The notes under the pieces: generated by a model
Told to the model about the DNA's origin: nothing
The model's input: only the letters and a program-made list of their open reading frames with translations
Databases searched by the model: none
DNA from: Apilactobacillus micheneri
GTDB taxonomy: Bacteria > Bacillota > Bacilli > Lactobacillales > Lactobacillaceae
Assembly (NCBI RefSeq): GCF_002993975.1
Contig: NZ_POSO01000003.1
Coordinates: forward strand, 192,587 to 256,586
Length of the DNA: 64,000 nt
Direction of reading: 5' to 3'
In this document: positions 41,234-51,184 of the stretch, piece after piece
How positions within the stretch are numbered: position 1 is the stretch's first letter
Layout: the number at the start of each line of letters is the position of its first letter
Translations under genes and position numbers: made by a program

Positions 41234-41266
41234 ATTTATAATACCCCCAAGTTAGTTGTAGCTAGT

Positions 41267-41302
41267 AAAAAAACGTTCCTGAAATAACAGGAACGTTTTT
41301 TA
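41267..41302 (-). terminator. terminator after rpsU
   Basis: Perfect 13-bp arms (41269-41281 and 41288-41300), a 6-base loop and an A/T flank. Partial read-through into yqeY is likely. Confidence 0.88.
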
Positions 41303-41303
41303 A

Positions 41304-41498
41304 TTAAAAGCGACGTCTTTTCTTCTTGTTGTTGCGCTTTCTTGCTGCTTCAGATTTTAATTTACGTTTAACACTAGGTTTTTCGTAGAATTCTCGCTTA
41401 CGGTATTCACGTAAAGTACCATTTTTGGAAACTGTACGTTTGAAACGACGAAGAGCATCATCAAGAGATTCGTTTTTGCGAACGACTGTTTTTGACAT
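41304..41498 (-). CDS. rpsU: 30S ribosomal protein S21
   Basis: A 64-aa, strongly basic protein with the S21 start ([18 protein letters not shown]) and a lysine/arginine tail. A very strong GGAGGGAGGG ribosome site and a near-consensus promoter (41577-41605) fit high expression. It heads the rpsU-yqeY-phoH-ybeY-dgk-era-recO series. Confidence 0.98.
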   Translation of the reverse strand: MSKTVVRKNESLDDALRRFKRTVSKNGTLREYRKREFYEKPSVKRKLKSEAARKRNNKKKRRRF

Positions 41499-41576
41499 AT
41501 GAAAATTCCCTCCCTCCGAGCTCGAAATATAACCGCTTTAATTGCTATGTAGCATTGATTAAAACTGTTCTTAATA

Positions 41577-41605
41577 ATTATACAAAACAATGCATAACAC
41601 GTCAA
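41577..41605 (-). promoter_or_regulatory. rpsU promoter
   Basis: Leftward TTGACG (41605-41600), a 17-base spacer and a perfect TATAAT (41582-41577), giving an rpsU leader of about 70 bases. Confidence 0.85.
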
Positions 41606-41625
41606 TATCACAATTAAGAAATTAT

Positions 41626-41652
41626 GTAATTATTTTATGATAAAATAATTAC
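41626..41652. promoter_or_regulatory. perfect 27-bp palindrome upstream of the PPDK-regulator gene
   Basis: 12-bp arms GTAATTATTTTA (41626-41637) and their exact complement (41641-41652) around TGA. It covers the presumed -10 region (TATGAT or TAAAAT) of the plus-strand gene that starts 33 bases later, so it is placed like an operator. No T tract argues against a terminator. Confidence 0.6.
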
Positions 41653-41685
41653 AAGCATTTAAATTAATTAAAGGAGCTTGTTGAT

Positions 41686-42495
41686 ATGGATAAATTGCCT
41701 ATATTTGCAATATCTGATTCTAGTGGTGAAACTGCTATGCAAGTAGCAAAAACTGCAGGATCTCAATTCAATGAAACCAACTTAGATTATGAAAGATATC
41801 CTTTTATAACAACCGAATCAATACTAAATGGAATTTTAAAAATTGCTGCTGAAAAACAAGCAGTTATTTTTCATACCCTAGTTAATCCCAAATTAAGTGA
41901 TATTATAGAAAATTTTGCAGAAGAAAATGATTTGCAAAGTGTCGACTGTATACAATCGCCTATGAAAGCCATTAGTAATCGTTTAGGTAGTAAACCTGAA
42001 AGAGTTAGCGGAATGGTTCATGACTTAAATGAAGAATACTTTAAAAGAATTGCAGCAATGGAATTTTCAGTAGAGAATGACGATGGTAATAATCCCCAAA
42101 ATTTAAAAGAAGCTGATGTGGTTATACTAGGTATTTCTAGAACTTCTAAAACACCATTATCTTTATACTTAGCCAATAAGAAATTAAAAGTATCAAATGT
42201 CCCTATTGGTCCAGAAACTCAACTACCAGAAGAAATTTGGCAAATCGATAATGAAAAAATATTTGGATTAACAAGCGATATATCAAAAATTCAAAAAATA
42301 AGAAAAGCAAGAATGCTTTCTTATGGTTTGGAAGAAGATACTCCTTATTCAGATTCTGAAAATATAAAAAAAGAATTAGATTATGCAAAAGAGTTATATA
42401 ATAAACTAAATTGTCTGCAAATTAATGTTGCAGACAAATCAATAGAAGAAACTGCGACTATAATAATGGAAAGTTTAAATATAGATACAAAATAA
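41686..42495 (+). CDS. ppsR: PEP synthase/PPDK regulatory protein (PpsR, YqfL family)
   Basis: Bifunctional ADP-dependent kinase and phosphate-dependent pyrophosphorylase that switches pyruvate,phosphate dikinase or PEP synthase off and on. The 269-aa sequence shows the family start (FAISDSSGETA), HTLVNP and the P-loop-like GISRTSKTPLS (149-159). The target enzyme is not in the window. AAAGGAGC precedes the ATG. A palindrome covers its promoter region and a shared terminator follows. It stands alone and divergent from rpsU. Confidence 0.93.
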   Translation: MDKLPIFAISDSSGETAMQVAKTAGSQFNETNLDYERYPFITTESILNGILKIAAEKQAVIFHTLVNPKLSDIIENFAEENDLQSVDCIQSPMKAISNRLGSKPERVSGMVHDLNEEYFKRIAAMEFSVENDDGNNPQNLKEADVVILGISRTSKTPLSLYLANKKLKVSNVPIGPETQLPEEIWQIDNEKIFGLTSDISKIQKIRKARMLSYGLEEDTPYSDSENIKKELDYAKELYNKLNCLQINVADKSIEETATIIMESLNIDTK

Positions 42496-42520
42496 AAAAG
42501 AGCCCTAGGGCTCTTTTTTA
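42493..42520. terminator. bidirectional terminator between ppsR and nfo
   Basis: A 24-bp perfect palindrome (42495-42518, core GAGCCCTAGGGCTC) with A-rich left and T-rich right flanks. The stop codons of both convergent genes lie inside or at its edge. Confidence 0.88.
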
Positions 42521-43426
42521 TTGATTAATAATGTCATCCATTAAGTTTGGATTAAATTTTTCATTCTTTAACATTTGAACCTCAAAATAGTGAGGAGAAA
42601 CTTTTTTCTTCTTGTCTTTATCAATTGTAACAGCTGGAGTTTCCATGATTTTAGGAACATCAACTAAACTTTTATGATGAGCTACATAATTAAGACAATC
42701 AAATCCTAAGTCACCTAACCCAATAATTTCATGTCTATCTTTATGACTTCCCATTGGATTCTTAGAATCATTTAAATGAACAACTTTAAGTCTATTAAGA
42801 CCAATAATATGATCAAATTCATTTAAAACACCATCAAAGTCATTTTTAATATCATAACCGGCATCACTAGTATGACAAGTGTCAAAAGTAACCGACAATT
42901 TTTCATTATCTTCAACGCCATCAATAATTTGAGCTAGTTCTTCAAAGTTACGACCCACTTCAGTTCCTTTACCTGCCATGGTTTCTAAAGCTATTTGAAT
43001 CTTTTGATCAGGTTCAATAACTTCATTTAAGCCTGCTGAAATTTGTTTAATAGCAGCATCTGCTCCAGCACCAACATGTGATCCTGGATGCAAAACAATT
43101 TGTGTGGCACCTATTGCTTCTGCACGCTTTATCTCGTCATATAAAAAGTTAATTCCAAAATGAAAATTACGTGGTTTATTAACATTACCAAGATTAATAA
43201 TATATGGAGCATGGACAACAACTTCTTCTAAGTTATTATCTTTCATATAAGCTTTACCATCATCGGCTCTCAATTCATTGATTGGTTTTCTTCTAGTATT
43301 TTGAGGAGCACCTGTATAAACCATAAAAGTATTTTCATCATAACTTTTAGCTTCTTCAGCTGATCCCAAAAACATTTTAGAACCATTCATACTAACATGT
43401 GAACCAATTAAGAAATTATCTTTCAT
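42518..43426 (-). CDS. nfo: endonuclease IV (AP endonuclease)
   Basis: Zinc-dependent enzyme that nicks DNA at abasic sites. It has a TIM-barrel sequence with ligands in [22 protein letters not shown] and [22 protein letters not shown]; 302 aa is slightly longer than the 280-300 usual. Its ATG lies 11 bases before the end of the teichoic-acid polymerase gene, with AGGGGG upstream, so it is probably co-transcribed with the wall genes, an unexpected partnership. Confidence 0.95.
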   Translation of the reverse strand: MKDNFLIGSHVSMNGSKMFLGSAEEAKSYDENTFMVYTGAPQNTRRKPINELRADDGKAYMKDNNLEEVVVHAPYIINLGNVNKPRNFHFGINFLYDEIKRAEAIGATQIVLHPGSHVGAGADAAIKQISAGLNEVIEPDQKIQIALETMAGKGTEVGRNFEELAQIIDGVEDNEKLSVTFDTCHTSDAGYDIKNDFDGVLNEFDHIIGLNRLKVVHLNDSKNPMGSHKDRHEIIGLGDLGFDCLNYVAHHKSLVDVPKIMETPAVTIDKDKKKKVSPHYFEVQMLKNEKFNPNLMDDIINQ

Positions 43427-44639
43427 TATTAATCCCCCTCATAATTTTTACAAAACTTTTAGACGAGTTAGCGGATTCCCAAGAACAAAACTTATCATAA
43501 AATAGATTAAATTGATTATCATAATCTTTAAATTTACCAATTTCATTAAATTCATTAATCTTACTATAAAATGAATTAGCATCTTGAACTAGTGGACCAG
43601 GTACATCTTTCTTATAATCAAAATAAAATCCTCTTAATTCTTCTTCATAATGATTTAAATCGTAAGCAAAGAATAACATTGGACGTCTAAGATTAGCATA
43701 ATCAAACATTACAGAAGAATAATCAGTAATCAATAAATCAGAAATCAAATATAAATTACTTATATCTTCTTCTGCCATAATTTTGACTCGGTCTTCATAT
43801 CCACTAATATCAATAGCATCTTTAACTAAATAATGCGGTCTTATTATTAAAATAGCATTATCATCAACATTATCAAAAAATTGCTTTAAACTAAATGGTA
43901 ATTCAAAGTTATAAACACCCTTTGTTTTATAATCATCATCACGCCAAGTAGGTGCATATGTTATTACTTTAGCCTTTTTGTCACCAATTAAACTATATTT
44001 TAATTTTGCAATATTTTCAGAATTGTCACTATTATATAAAACATCATTTCTAGGATAACCAATATCTAAAAACTGATTATTAAAGTCAAAAGCCCTAGCA
44101 AAAATTTGATGTGAATATTGATTAGGTGCAATTAAATAATCCCAACGATGAGCTTCATTAACAAAACGCTTTTTGTATTTGTCAGTATCAGTTCCTGGCA
44201 TTTTAACATTAGCAATATCAATTCCTAATTTCTTTAACGGTGTGCCATGCCAAGTTTGCATATAAGTAGTACCCTTGTTTTTTTTCCACCAGTTAGGAGT
44301 TCTAGAATTAAAAATCCAAAAATTAGATCTTGCCATTATCCAAACCCATTTAGGTAAAAATCTTCTTACCATTTTGACATCAGGATATTTTGCTTTCAAA
44401 GTTTTAAATTCAGAAACCTTGACAGCAAAGTAAGCTAAATTTTTATATTCTGGAAATTCTTTGATCCACTCATCATAGATAGCTGCTGGATTATCGTTAA
44501 TATCTTTTCCCTTAAAGCTTTCAAAAACAACTAAATTTTTTTTAACAGGAAAAATAATCAATATATCATTCAAAATAATTAAACAAAATCTTATAAAAAG
44601 TTTAATCATTTTAATTATTTTGTTTTTTACTTTAATCAT
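43416..44639 (-). CDS. CDP-glycerol:poly(glycerophosphate) glycerophosphotransferase (TagF-like)
   Basis: A 407-aa peripheral membrane enzyme that adds glycerol-phosphate from CDP-glycerol to wall teichoic acid. Hallmarks are the catalytic [11 protein letters not shown] (His131), GYPRND, YAPTWR, RPHYL and [12 protein letters not shown]. The N-terminus is basic and amphipathic ([14 protein letters not shown]), suggesting membrane association. I start at the ATG at 44639; the upstream TTG at 44651 is too close to AAAGGA. The gene is third in the tagB-like, tagG, tagF-like, nfo operon. Confidence 0.9.
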   Translation of the reverse strand: MIKVKNKIIKMIKLFIRFCLIILNDILIIFPVKKNLVVFESFKGKDINDNPAAIYDEWIKEFPEYKNLAYFAVKVSEFKTLKAKYPDVKMVRRFLPKWVWIMARSNFWIFNSRTPNWWKKNKGTTYMQTWHGTPLKKLGIDIANVKMPGTDTDKYKKRFVNEAHRWDYLIAPNQYSHQIFARAFDFNNQFLDIGYPRNDVLYNSDNSENIAKLKYSLIGDKKAKVITYAPTWRDDDYKTKGVYNFELPFSLKQFFDNVDDNAILIIRPHYLVKDAIDISGYEDRVKIMAEEDISNLYLISDLLITDYSSVMFDYANLRRPMLFFAYDLNHYEEELRGFYFDYKKDVPGPLVQDANSFYSKINEFNEIGKFKDYDNQFNLFYDKFCSWESANSSKSFVKIMRGINNER

Positions 44640-44663
44640 AAAGATAATCAATTCCTTTTAGAA

Positions 44664-45482
44664 TTAAATATAGTCAACAAATCTTGCTCTAAACTTATAA
44701 TGTAGATGTGAACCTACCAGTAAGAAGAACAATACCATTAACCAAAAGATAAGCATCAACAATGGCTTTTGCCAGAACCAATCTTGTCCTAACATTGATT
44801 CTCTAAAGCCAGATACAATATAGAAGAATGGATTTAATTGTAAAATTCTAACAAAGAAAGCTGGAAATGCATTTGTTTCAAAATTGAATAGTACCCCAGA
44901 CATATAGAATAAAACACGCATTAACGATTGTAAGAAAATACGATAATCACGCACTAAAATGGTAACTGTAGAATTGAAAGTTCCAAAAGCTACTAGCCAA
45001 CATATCATTGCAAAGAAATAATAGAACCATTGTAACCAATAAACATTAGGAACAATGCCACCCTTTACGTATGCTATGAAAATTGAAAAAATTAACATTG
45101 CCCAAAATGAACTTAAATTAGAAATAACCTTAATTGTAGGTAAAACACTAACTGGAAACTTCATCTTAGAAACCATACCAACTTGTTGATAGATACTTTT
45201 AGATGAATCAAGTGTGGTTGCGTTCATGTAAAACCATGGAGTAATTCCAATTACCATCCATGTTAGGTAATCAATACCATTGGAGGTACCCTTTTTTAAA
45301 CCAATTCCGAAAACTAACCAATAAATACCAATTTGAATTAGTGGATATAAATATTCCCAAACTAACCCTAAATAATGACTTTGATAATCAGATTTATCTT
45401 GATATTTAGAGATTCTAAACATTATGCCTATATTACTAATTTGTTCTTTAATTAATGTAATGACTTCCTTCAAGTCGATCAC
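44664..45482 (-). CDS. tagG: teichoic acid ABC transporter permease TagG
   Basis: Membrane subunit of the exporter that moves undecaprenyl-linked wall teichoic acid outward. The 272 aa show six hydrophobic segments and the typical GLVWEYLYPLIQIGIYWLVFG start (about 37-57) and FNFETNAFP/FFYIVSGFR segments of ABC2-type permeases. The ATPase TagH, usually next door, is absent from this operon. It lies 7 bases after the tagB-like gene. Confidence 0.93.
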   Translation of the reverse strand: MIDLKEVITLIKEQISNIGIMFRISKYQDKSDYQSHYLGLVWEYLYPLIQIGIYWLVFGIGLKKGTSNGIDYLTWMVIGITPWFYMNATTLDSSKSIYQQVGMVSKMKFPVSVLPTIKVISNLSSFWAMLIFSIFIAYVKGGIVPNVYWLQWFYYFFAMICWLVAFGTFNSTVTILVRDYRIFLQSLMRVLFYMSGVLFNFETNAFPAFFVRILQLNPFFYIVSGFRESMLGQDWFWQKPLLMLIFWLMVLFFLLVGSHLHYKFRARFVDYI

Positions 45483-45489
45483 ACTTCCT

Positions 45490-46641
45490 TTACTTTAAAC
45501 TTTTTATATATTTCTCTATTACACGATCTGTAGCAAAACCATCATTATACTTATTCCAAATATTATTAAAATTAGTAAAATCGGTTTTTGCATTTTCTTT
45601 AATTGCACTTGCTAAAACATCTGTATTTTTAATTGGTTTATTTGGCAACCAATTAATCATATCATCCTGTATTCCTGGATGTCTCTTATATTGATCAATG
45701 TCAAACATATAAAACAACATTGAATGGGCATTAGGTAATAAAGAATAATCAAATGCTATTGAAGAATAATCAGTAACCAAAGTATCAGTAACAACTAATA
45801 AATCAGTAGTCGATAATTGACTAAAAAATAAAACATTATCAGAGGTCGCTTCTCTTTGCATTTTTTGTTCTATTTTATTTAAAAGCGGATGCAATTTAAT
45901 AATTACAATTGCATTAGGATCAGCTGTTAAAGCTGAAATAACTTTTTTAGGTGGGTTAAAAGATTTTCCATCATTACGATAAGTAGGTGCATATAAAATA
46001 ACGCGCTTATCTTTTAATTGCGGAGCAAAATGATAAACTCTTCTTTTAGCAATGTCACGCCACTTTTCTTTAAAAAGACGATCAGAACGAGGATATCCTA
46101 ACATCTTCATTCTATCAAATGGCACATGATAGCTTTTTTCAAATACCTGTCCCATTGTTTTAGAAGCAACTACATAATCATCAAAATGATTATAAACTTT
46201 CTGGAAACGACGCTTATCGCTCTTACTACGTTCGTCAGTGGAAGGATCCTCCCAACCAAACTTTTTAATTGCACCATTAGCATGCCATAATTGAACAATT
46301 TTAGTTTTACTACTATGAATAATACCACCAATAAAAGCAAAATAATTATCACAAAAAATGATTTGACCAGTCATAATCTTAGGGATCACATTAAATATAA
46401 GATTAATTCCATCTTTAAATTGGATAGTTTTAATACCGTAAGCTGCTAAATCAGTTGCAACCGCTTCATTATCAGATTGATAAAAAACAATTAATTTTTT
46501 ACCTTTTGGCAAATTTCTAGCCATTGATTTAATCAACCCTGGATTATTATCAAAACTCATTATGTAGATAACATTTTCTTTTTTTCTAAATAAACATAAT
46601 AAAGATACAATTTTTATTAAAAACAAATATATAACTTTCAA
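45490..46641 (-). CDS. CDP-glycerol glycerophosphotransferase, TagB-like primase
   Basis: A 383-aa member of the glycerophosphotransferase family. LWHANGAIKKFG (118-129, His120) and KLHP differ from the TagF-type WHGTP and resemble TagB/TarB, which adds the first glycerol-phosphate to the linkage unit. YAPTYR and VTDYSSIAFDY are also present. A short hydrophobic N-terminus may anchor it. The start is TTG at 46641 with GGTGGG 8 bases upstream. First gene of the wall operon. Confidence 0.85.
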   Translation of the reverse strand: MKVIYLFLIKIVSLLCLFRKKENVIYIMSFDNNPGLIKSMARNLPKGKKLIVFYQSDNEAVATDLAAYGIKTIQFKDGINLIFNVIPKIMTGQIIFCDNYFAFIGGIIHSSKTKIVQLWHANGAIKKFGWEDPSTDERSKSDKRRFQKVYNHFDDYVVASKTMGQVFEKSYHVPFDRMKMLGYPRSDRLFKEKWRDIAKRRVYHFAPQLKDKRVILYAPTYRNDGKSFNPPKKVISALTADPNAIVIIKLHPLLNKIEQKMQREATSDNVLFFSQLSTTDLLVVTDTLVTDYSSIAFDYSLLPNAHSMLFYMFDIDQYKRHPGIQDDMINWLPNKPIKNTDVLASAIKENAKTDFTNFNNIWNKYNDGFATDRVIEKYIKSLK

Positions 46642-46689
46642 AACTTATCCCACCATATTAATGTTAATTGAAACCTTATACAAACAATT

Positions 46690-46698
46690 ATTATAACA
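46690..46698 (-). promoter_or_regulatory. extended -10 promoter of the teichoic-acid operon
   Basis: Leftward TGT-TATAAT (46698-46690), about 50 bases before the TTG start. No convincing -35 is seen, as is common with an extended -10. Confidence 0.55.
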
Positions 46699-46728
46699 CA
46701 TTCGTCAATTAACAATTAATTCAATATT

Positions 46729-47607
46729 TTATTTTAGCTTATGCTCATAAAAATGGCCTAAAATATTTTCGGCTTCTGTGATACTTGCAAATGCGTGTGG
46801 ATCAGATTCAGCCAATGCTTCTTCTAATTCAGACATTTCGTATCTAGATATGGTTGTAAATAATATTTCTTTTTTATTGTGATTATAAGCCCCTTCAGCA
46901 TTATGAATAATTGTAATTCCTCTGGGCATATGGCTTTGAATACTATCAATAACAGTTTTAGGATGATCAGTCACTATTAATACTTGCATTCTTTGTTGTC
47001 TAGTATAGGCAAAATCAATAGCCTTGGCATTAACAACAATTCCAATTGCAGAATAAAATGCATAAGGCCAACCATATTCAAAACCAGCAGCCGTAATTAT
47101 AAAGACATTAAAAGCTATATTAATAGTTCCAATACTACGCCCTGTTTTTCGCCGGATAACTATCCCTAGTATATCCAATCCACCAGTTGAAATCTCATTT
47201 TTTAAACTCATTCCAGTACCTAATCCATTTACGACCCCACCAAAAATAGCACATATCATTGGATCATGAGTTAAATAAACAGGATGAATAGCTTTAATCA
47301 TAAAACTGGCTAAGAAAACAGTTAAAATTGTAAAAAAAGTAAACTGATGACCAATTTGTTTCCAAGCTAAAACAAAGAAAGGAATATTTAACATAAACAA
47401 ACCAATTGAAGGTGGTATTGTAATTGGAAAATATCTAGTTGATAAAGTATTTATTAATTGTGATAAACCTGTAAAACCAGATGAATAAATATTACCTGGA
47501 GTCCAAAAGAAGTTCATAGCAATTGACACCATGATTCCATACATAACTGCTGTAGAAGCTTTGGCTACATATTGATGTCTTTTTAAAATCTGTTGAACAT
47601 CATCCAT
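46729..47607 (-). CDS. YitT-family membrane protein
   Basis: A 292-aa protein with five or six hydrophobic segments followed by a C-terminal cytosolic DUF2179 domain (about 205-285, beginning around MQVLIVTDHP). YitT proteins are widespread, and transport roles are suggested but unproven. The start is placed at 47607 because GAGGGG lies too close to the ATG at 47616 but about 11 bases from this one. It appears monocistronic and stands between aspS and the wall operon. Confidence 0.88.
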   Translation of the reverse strand: MDDVQQILKRHQYVAKASTAVMYGIMVSIAMNFFWTPGNIYSSGFTGLSQLINTLSTRYFPITIPPSIGLFMLNIPFFVLAWKQIGHQFTFFTILTVFLASFMIKAIHPVYLTHDPMICAIFGGVVNGLGTGMSLKNEISTGGLDILGIVIRRKTGRSIGTINIAFNVFIITAAGFEYGWPYAFYSAIGIVVNAKAIDFAYTRQQRMQVLIVTDHPKTVIDSIQSHMPRGITIIHNAEGAYNHNKKEILFTTISRYEMSELEEALAESDPHAFASITEAENILGHFYEHKLK

Positions 47608-47681
47608 AATTTTCATTACCCCTCTTATAAAGATGCAAATAGTATAACATTAATAATAAATTAATCATATTTATTTCAGAT

Positions 47682-47720
47682 AAAAAAGGAACTTCCTCAA
47701 TAAATAGGAAGTTCCTTTTA
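47682..47720 (-). terminator. aspS terminator
   Basis: Perfect 14-bp arms (47684-47697 and 47706-47719) and a T6 tract leftward, 5 bases beyond the aspS stop. Confidence 0.92.
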
Positions 47721-47724
47721 AAAA

Positions 47725-49503
47725 TTATTCTTTATAAGTATCTTCACTTTCAAGTCCCAAATCATCTAATTGTTTTTGTGATACGGGAGCAGGAGCATTG
47801 GTCATTGGTTCAGTTGCTTTTGAATTCTTAGGGAATGCAATGACATCACGAATATTTTCGGTTTGTGCTAATAATCTAGCAAATCGATCTAATCCAATAG
47901 CTAAACCGCCATGAGGTGGAAAGCCATAGTCTAAAGCATCTAAGAAGTAACCAAATCTTGCTTGAGCTTTTTCGCGATCAAATCCTAACGCTCTTAACAT
48001 CTTTAATTGTAGTTCTTTATTATGAATACGGATAGAACCGCCACCTAATTCCAAACCATTTAGAATAATATCATAACTTTGAGCATGTGCAGCATGTGGA
48101 TTTTCACCTTCATTAAGGTAATGTTCATCACCTTCATTAGGCATAGTAAATGGATGGTGAGCAGGTACCCATCTTTCAGCACCTTCATCGTATTCAAACA
48201 ATGGCCAATCAACTACCCATAGGAAGTCAAATACGTTCTTTGGAATCATATCTAATTCTTCAGCAATTGCACAACGTAAGTAACCCAAAGTATCGGCAAC
48301 AACTTTATCACGATCTGCAGCAAATAGTAATAAATCACCTGATTTTGCACCCATACGGTCCTTAATTGCTTCTTCGGTATCATCATCAAAGAATTTAGCA
48401 ATTGGTCCTGTAAATCCATCATCAGTAATCTTCATCCAAGCTAATCCCTTAGCACCAAAACGTTCAATGTATGAGGCATATTTGTCTATGTCTTTTCTTG
48501 AATATTTTTCAGCACCATCAGGTACAGCGATTGCTTTAACTTGCCCACCATCTTTAATGGTATTTGAGAATACTTTAAAATTAACATCTTTCACAATATC
48601 TGATAAATCTTTTAGTTCCATACCAAATCTCACATCTGGTTGATCGGTACCAAAACGGTCCATTGATTCTTGCCAAGTAATACGTTTGAAAGGTGCTTTA
48701 ATGTCTAATCCTAAAGTATCTTTCATTACCTTAGAAATTAAACCTTCTGTTAGTTCTTGGATATCTTCAGCATTTAAGAATGAAGTTTCCATATCGATTT
48801 GTGTAAATTCAGGTTGACGATCTCCACGTAAGTCTTCATCACGGAAACAACGAGCAATTTGATAATAACGATCGAATCCAGCACCCATTAATAATTGTTT
48901 AAATAATTGTGGTGATTGTGGTAATGCATAAAATGATCCATGATATAGTCTTGAAGGTACTAAGTAATCACGGGCTCCTTCAGGAGTTGAGACTGTTAAA
49001 TTAGGAGTTTCAATATCAATAAATCCATTTTTATCAAAATAGCTATGAACAGATTGCATAATTCTGTTTCTTAACATGATTCCCTTTTGTACTTCTGGAC
49101 GTCTTAAATCTAAGTAACGATACTTTAACTTAGTTTCTTCAGAAGCATTAATATTATTTTTAATATCAAAAGGAGGATTTTTAGCCTTATTGAAGATTTT
49201 TACATCATTAACATCTACTTCAATTTTTCCGGTTTTCATGTCTTCGTTAATTTCATTTTCAGCTCTTGAAACTACAGTTCCTTTAACTTGAATGACATAT
49301 TCATTTCTTAATTGATCAGCAGTGTCCAATGCTTTTTTACTATATTCATCACTGAATACTAATTGAACAAGTCCTTCTCGATCTCTTAAATCAATAAATA
49401 TTAATTTACCAAGATCTCTTCTTCTTGAAACCCATCCATCTAGGCAAATTTCTTGGTTCAGATATTTTTCATCAACTAGTCCGCAATAAGTTGTGCGTTC
49501 CAT
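47725..49503 (-). CDS. aspS: aspartyl-tRNA synthetase
   Basis: Class IIb synthetase of 592 aa with an N-terminal OB anticodon-binding domain (1-105), the class II catalytic core ([29 protein letters not shown] as motif 2; [13 protein letters not shown] as motif 3) and the bacterial GAD insertion between motifs 2 and 3. A GGGGAGG site precedes the ATG. It is 18 bases downstream of hisS and shares the T-box leader. Confidence 0.98.
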   Translation of the reverse strand: MERTTYCGLVDEKYLNQEICLDGWVSRRRDLGKLIFIDLRDREGLVQLVFSDEYSKKALDTADQLRNEYVIQVKGTVVSRAENEINEDMKTGKIEVDVNDVKIFNKAKNPPFDIKNNINASEETKLKYRYLDLRRPEVQKGIMLRNRIMQSVHSYFDKNGFIDIETPNLTVSTPEGARDYLVPSRLYHGSFYALPQSPQLFKQLLMGAGFDRYYQIARCFRDEDLRGDRQPEFTQIDMETSFLNAEDIQELTEGLISKVMKDTLGLDIKAPFKRITWQESMDRFGTDQPDVRFGMELKDLSDIVKDVNFKVFSNTIKDGGQVKAIAVPDGAEKYSRKDIDKYASYIERFGAKGLAWMKITDDGFTGPIAKFFDDDTEEAIKDRMGAKSGDLLLFAADRDKVVADTLGYLRCAIAEELDMIPKNVFDFLWVVDWPLFEYDEGAERWVPAHHPFTMPNEGDEHYLNEGENPHAAHAQSYDIILNGLELGGGSIRIHNKELQLKMLRALGFDREKAQARFGYFLDALDYGFPPHGGLAIGLDRFARLLAQTENIRDVIAFPKNSKATEPMTNAPAPVSQKQLDDLGLESEDTYKE

Positions 49504-49521
49504 AATCTTTTCCTCCCCTTG

Positions 49522-50811
49522 TTATTCGAAGTTTTCTTCGATTAACTTTCCAAAATTATTTTTTACATCTTCTAATTTAAAAGTAACTTCTTTACCAGTT
49601 TCCATATGTTTAACGTGAACAGTACCATCTTCAATTTCTTGGTCACCAATGGTTAAAGTGAAGTTAGCATTAAGTTTATTAGCGCTCTTAAATTGAGCTT
49701 TAGGTTTACGACTTAAATAGTCACGATCTGCAGCAAATCCATTCATTCTCAATGATTGAACAATCTTTAAAGTTTCTAGATTTGCTTTATCTCCAATACC
49801 TACAACATAGGCATCTAACGGATTAAATGCTGGAAATTCTACCTTTTCAGATTCCATAAGAAGTAATAATCTTTCAACTCCTAAACCAAATCCTACTCCT
49901 GGCATTTCTGGTCCACCTAATTCTTTAACTAAACCATCATAACGTCCACCAGCACAAATAGTAGTATAACCTTCACCTAAGGCTTTAGAATTAGCCATAA
50001 CTTCAAAAATAGTATGGTTATAGTAATCTAATCCACGCACCATAGTATGATCAATACTATATTTAATTCCTAATTCATCTAACAAAGTAGTAACTTTATT
50101 AAAATGTTGCTTAGCATTATCTGACAAATAATCCAAAATTGAAGGTGCATTATCAACAAAAGGTTGATCTGAAGGGTCTTTACTATCTAAAACACGCAGT
50201 GGATTTTTATTCAGTCTTTCCTGAGAATCTTCACTTAAGCTATCAAAATGAGGAGTTAAATAGTCTATAAGCGCTTTGCGATAGTTTGCTCTAGTTTCTT
50301 TATCACCTAAAGTATTAATAGCTAAACGTAAATCATTAATTCCATAATGTTGTAATAAGTCCATTGCCATTGCAATAACTTCTACATCTAATTCTGGAGC
50401 TTCACTACCAAAAGCTTCAACACCAATTTGATGGAACTCTCTTAAACGACCTGATTGTGGTCTTTCATATCTAAACATTGGTCCCATATAAAAAACTTTA
50501 ACTGGTTTTTGTGTATCAGGACCATAAAGTTTGTTTTCCACAAAAGAACGAACTACCCCAGCAGTTCCTTCTGGTCTTAATGTTACGTGACGATCACCTT
50601 TATCATAGAAATCATACATTTCTTTAGTTACAATATCTGAAGTTTCTCCTGATGTTCTTGAAAAAACATCAAAATTTTCAAACATTGGGGTTCTAATTTC
50701 TTGATAACGATAATCAGAAAATATCATTCTAGCGGTTTCTTCAATATATTGCCATTTTTCTGATTCTCCAGGCAAAATATCTGCTGTTCCTTTTGGACGT
50801 TGATATCTCAT
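49522..50811 (-). CDS. hisS: histidyl-tRNA synthetase
   Basis: Class II synthetase of 429 aa. It has the N-terminal [11 protein letters not shown], motif 2 [20 protein letters not shown], the histidine-specific GGRYDGL and motif 3 [10 protein letters not shown]; the C-terminal anticodon domain follows. The start is the ATG at 50811 because GGAGGT lies 7 bases upstream; a TTG at 50826 is part of that site. It is directly behind the T-box. Confidence 0.98.
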   Translation of the reverse strand: MRYQRPKGTADILPGESEKWQYIEETARMIFSDYRYQEIRTPMFENFDVFSRTSGETSDIVTKEMYDFYDKGDRHVTLRPEGTAGVVRSFVENKLYGPDTQKPVKVFYMGPMFRYERPQSGRLREFHQIGVEAFGSEAPELDVEVIAMAMDLLQHYGINDLRLAINTLGDKETRANYRKALIDYLTPHFDSLSEDSQERLNKNPLRVLDSKDPSDQPFVDNAPSILDYLSDNAKQHFNKVTTLLDELGIKYSIDHTMVRGLDYYNHTIFEVMANSKALGEGYTTICAGGRYDGLVKELGGPEMPGVGFGLGVERLLLLMESEKVEFPAFNPLDAYVVGIGDKANLETLKIVQSLRMNGFAADRDYLSRKPKAQFKSANKLNANFTLTIGDQEIEDGTVHVKHMETGKEVTFKLEDVKNNFGKLIEENFE

Positions 50812-50850
50812 TAGCAATACCTCCAATTTAAAATTAAAAACAGGGCGAAT

Positions 50851-51088
50851 AAAAAAAGCCCTTGTCTAATATTAAAAAATATAGACAAGGGCGCAAAAAG
50901 CACGGTACCACCTTTACTTTGACTATTATGTAACGTATAAAACGAATGATCTAATCATAAAAATAAAGATCATTAGCCTCCAAAGTGTCATTTCTGGAAT
51001 TTTAACAGTCGTCATTTCACCAAATTGACGCTCTCTTTTTCAGAAAAATCCCGTACTTTTCTTTTTCATCAGCGAACTATTCTATTCA
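50851..51088 (-). ncRNA. T-box riboswitch of hisS-aspS
   Basis: The leftward leader contains AGAGAGCG and GGTGAAATGACG (stem I), the T-box AAAGGTGGTACCGTGC (about 50894-50915) and a terminator with 11-bp arms (50858-50868 and 50882-50892) followed by T7. The specifier segment reads GAAATGACACTTTGG, so GAC (Asp, 50987-50989) and CAC (His, 50985-50987) overlap. GAC fits the usual register; CAC cannot be excluded without structure probing. Confidence 0.93.
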
Positions 51089-51094
51089 ATTTTT

Positions 51095-51123
51095 AGATTA
51101 ATGTAATTATGCAAAAAAGTCAA
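51095..51123 (-). promoter_or_regulatory. hisS-aspS promoter
   Basis: Leftward TTGACT (51123-51118), a 17-base spacer and TAATCT (51100-51095), immediately upstream of the T-box leader. Confidence 0.78.
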
Positions 51124-51184
51124 GGATTACTTGTAAGCATTTATAAAATTATTTATTATAATGTAAGTATTGGAGGTAATAATT

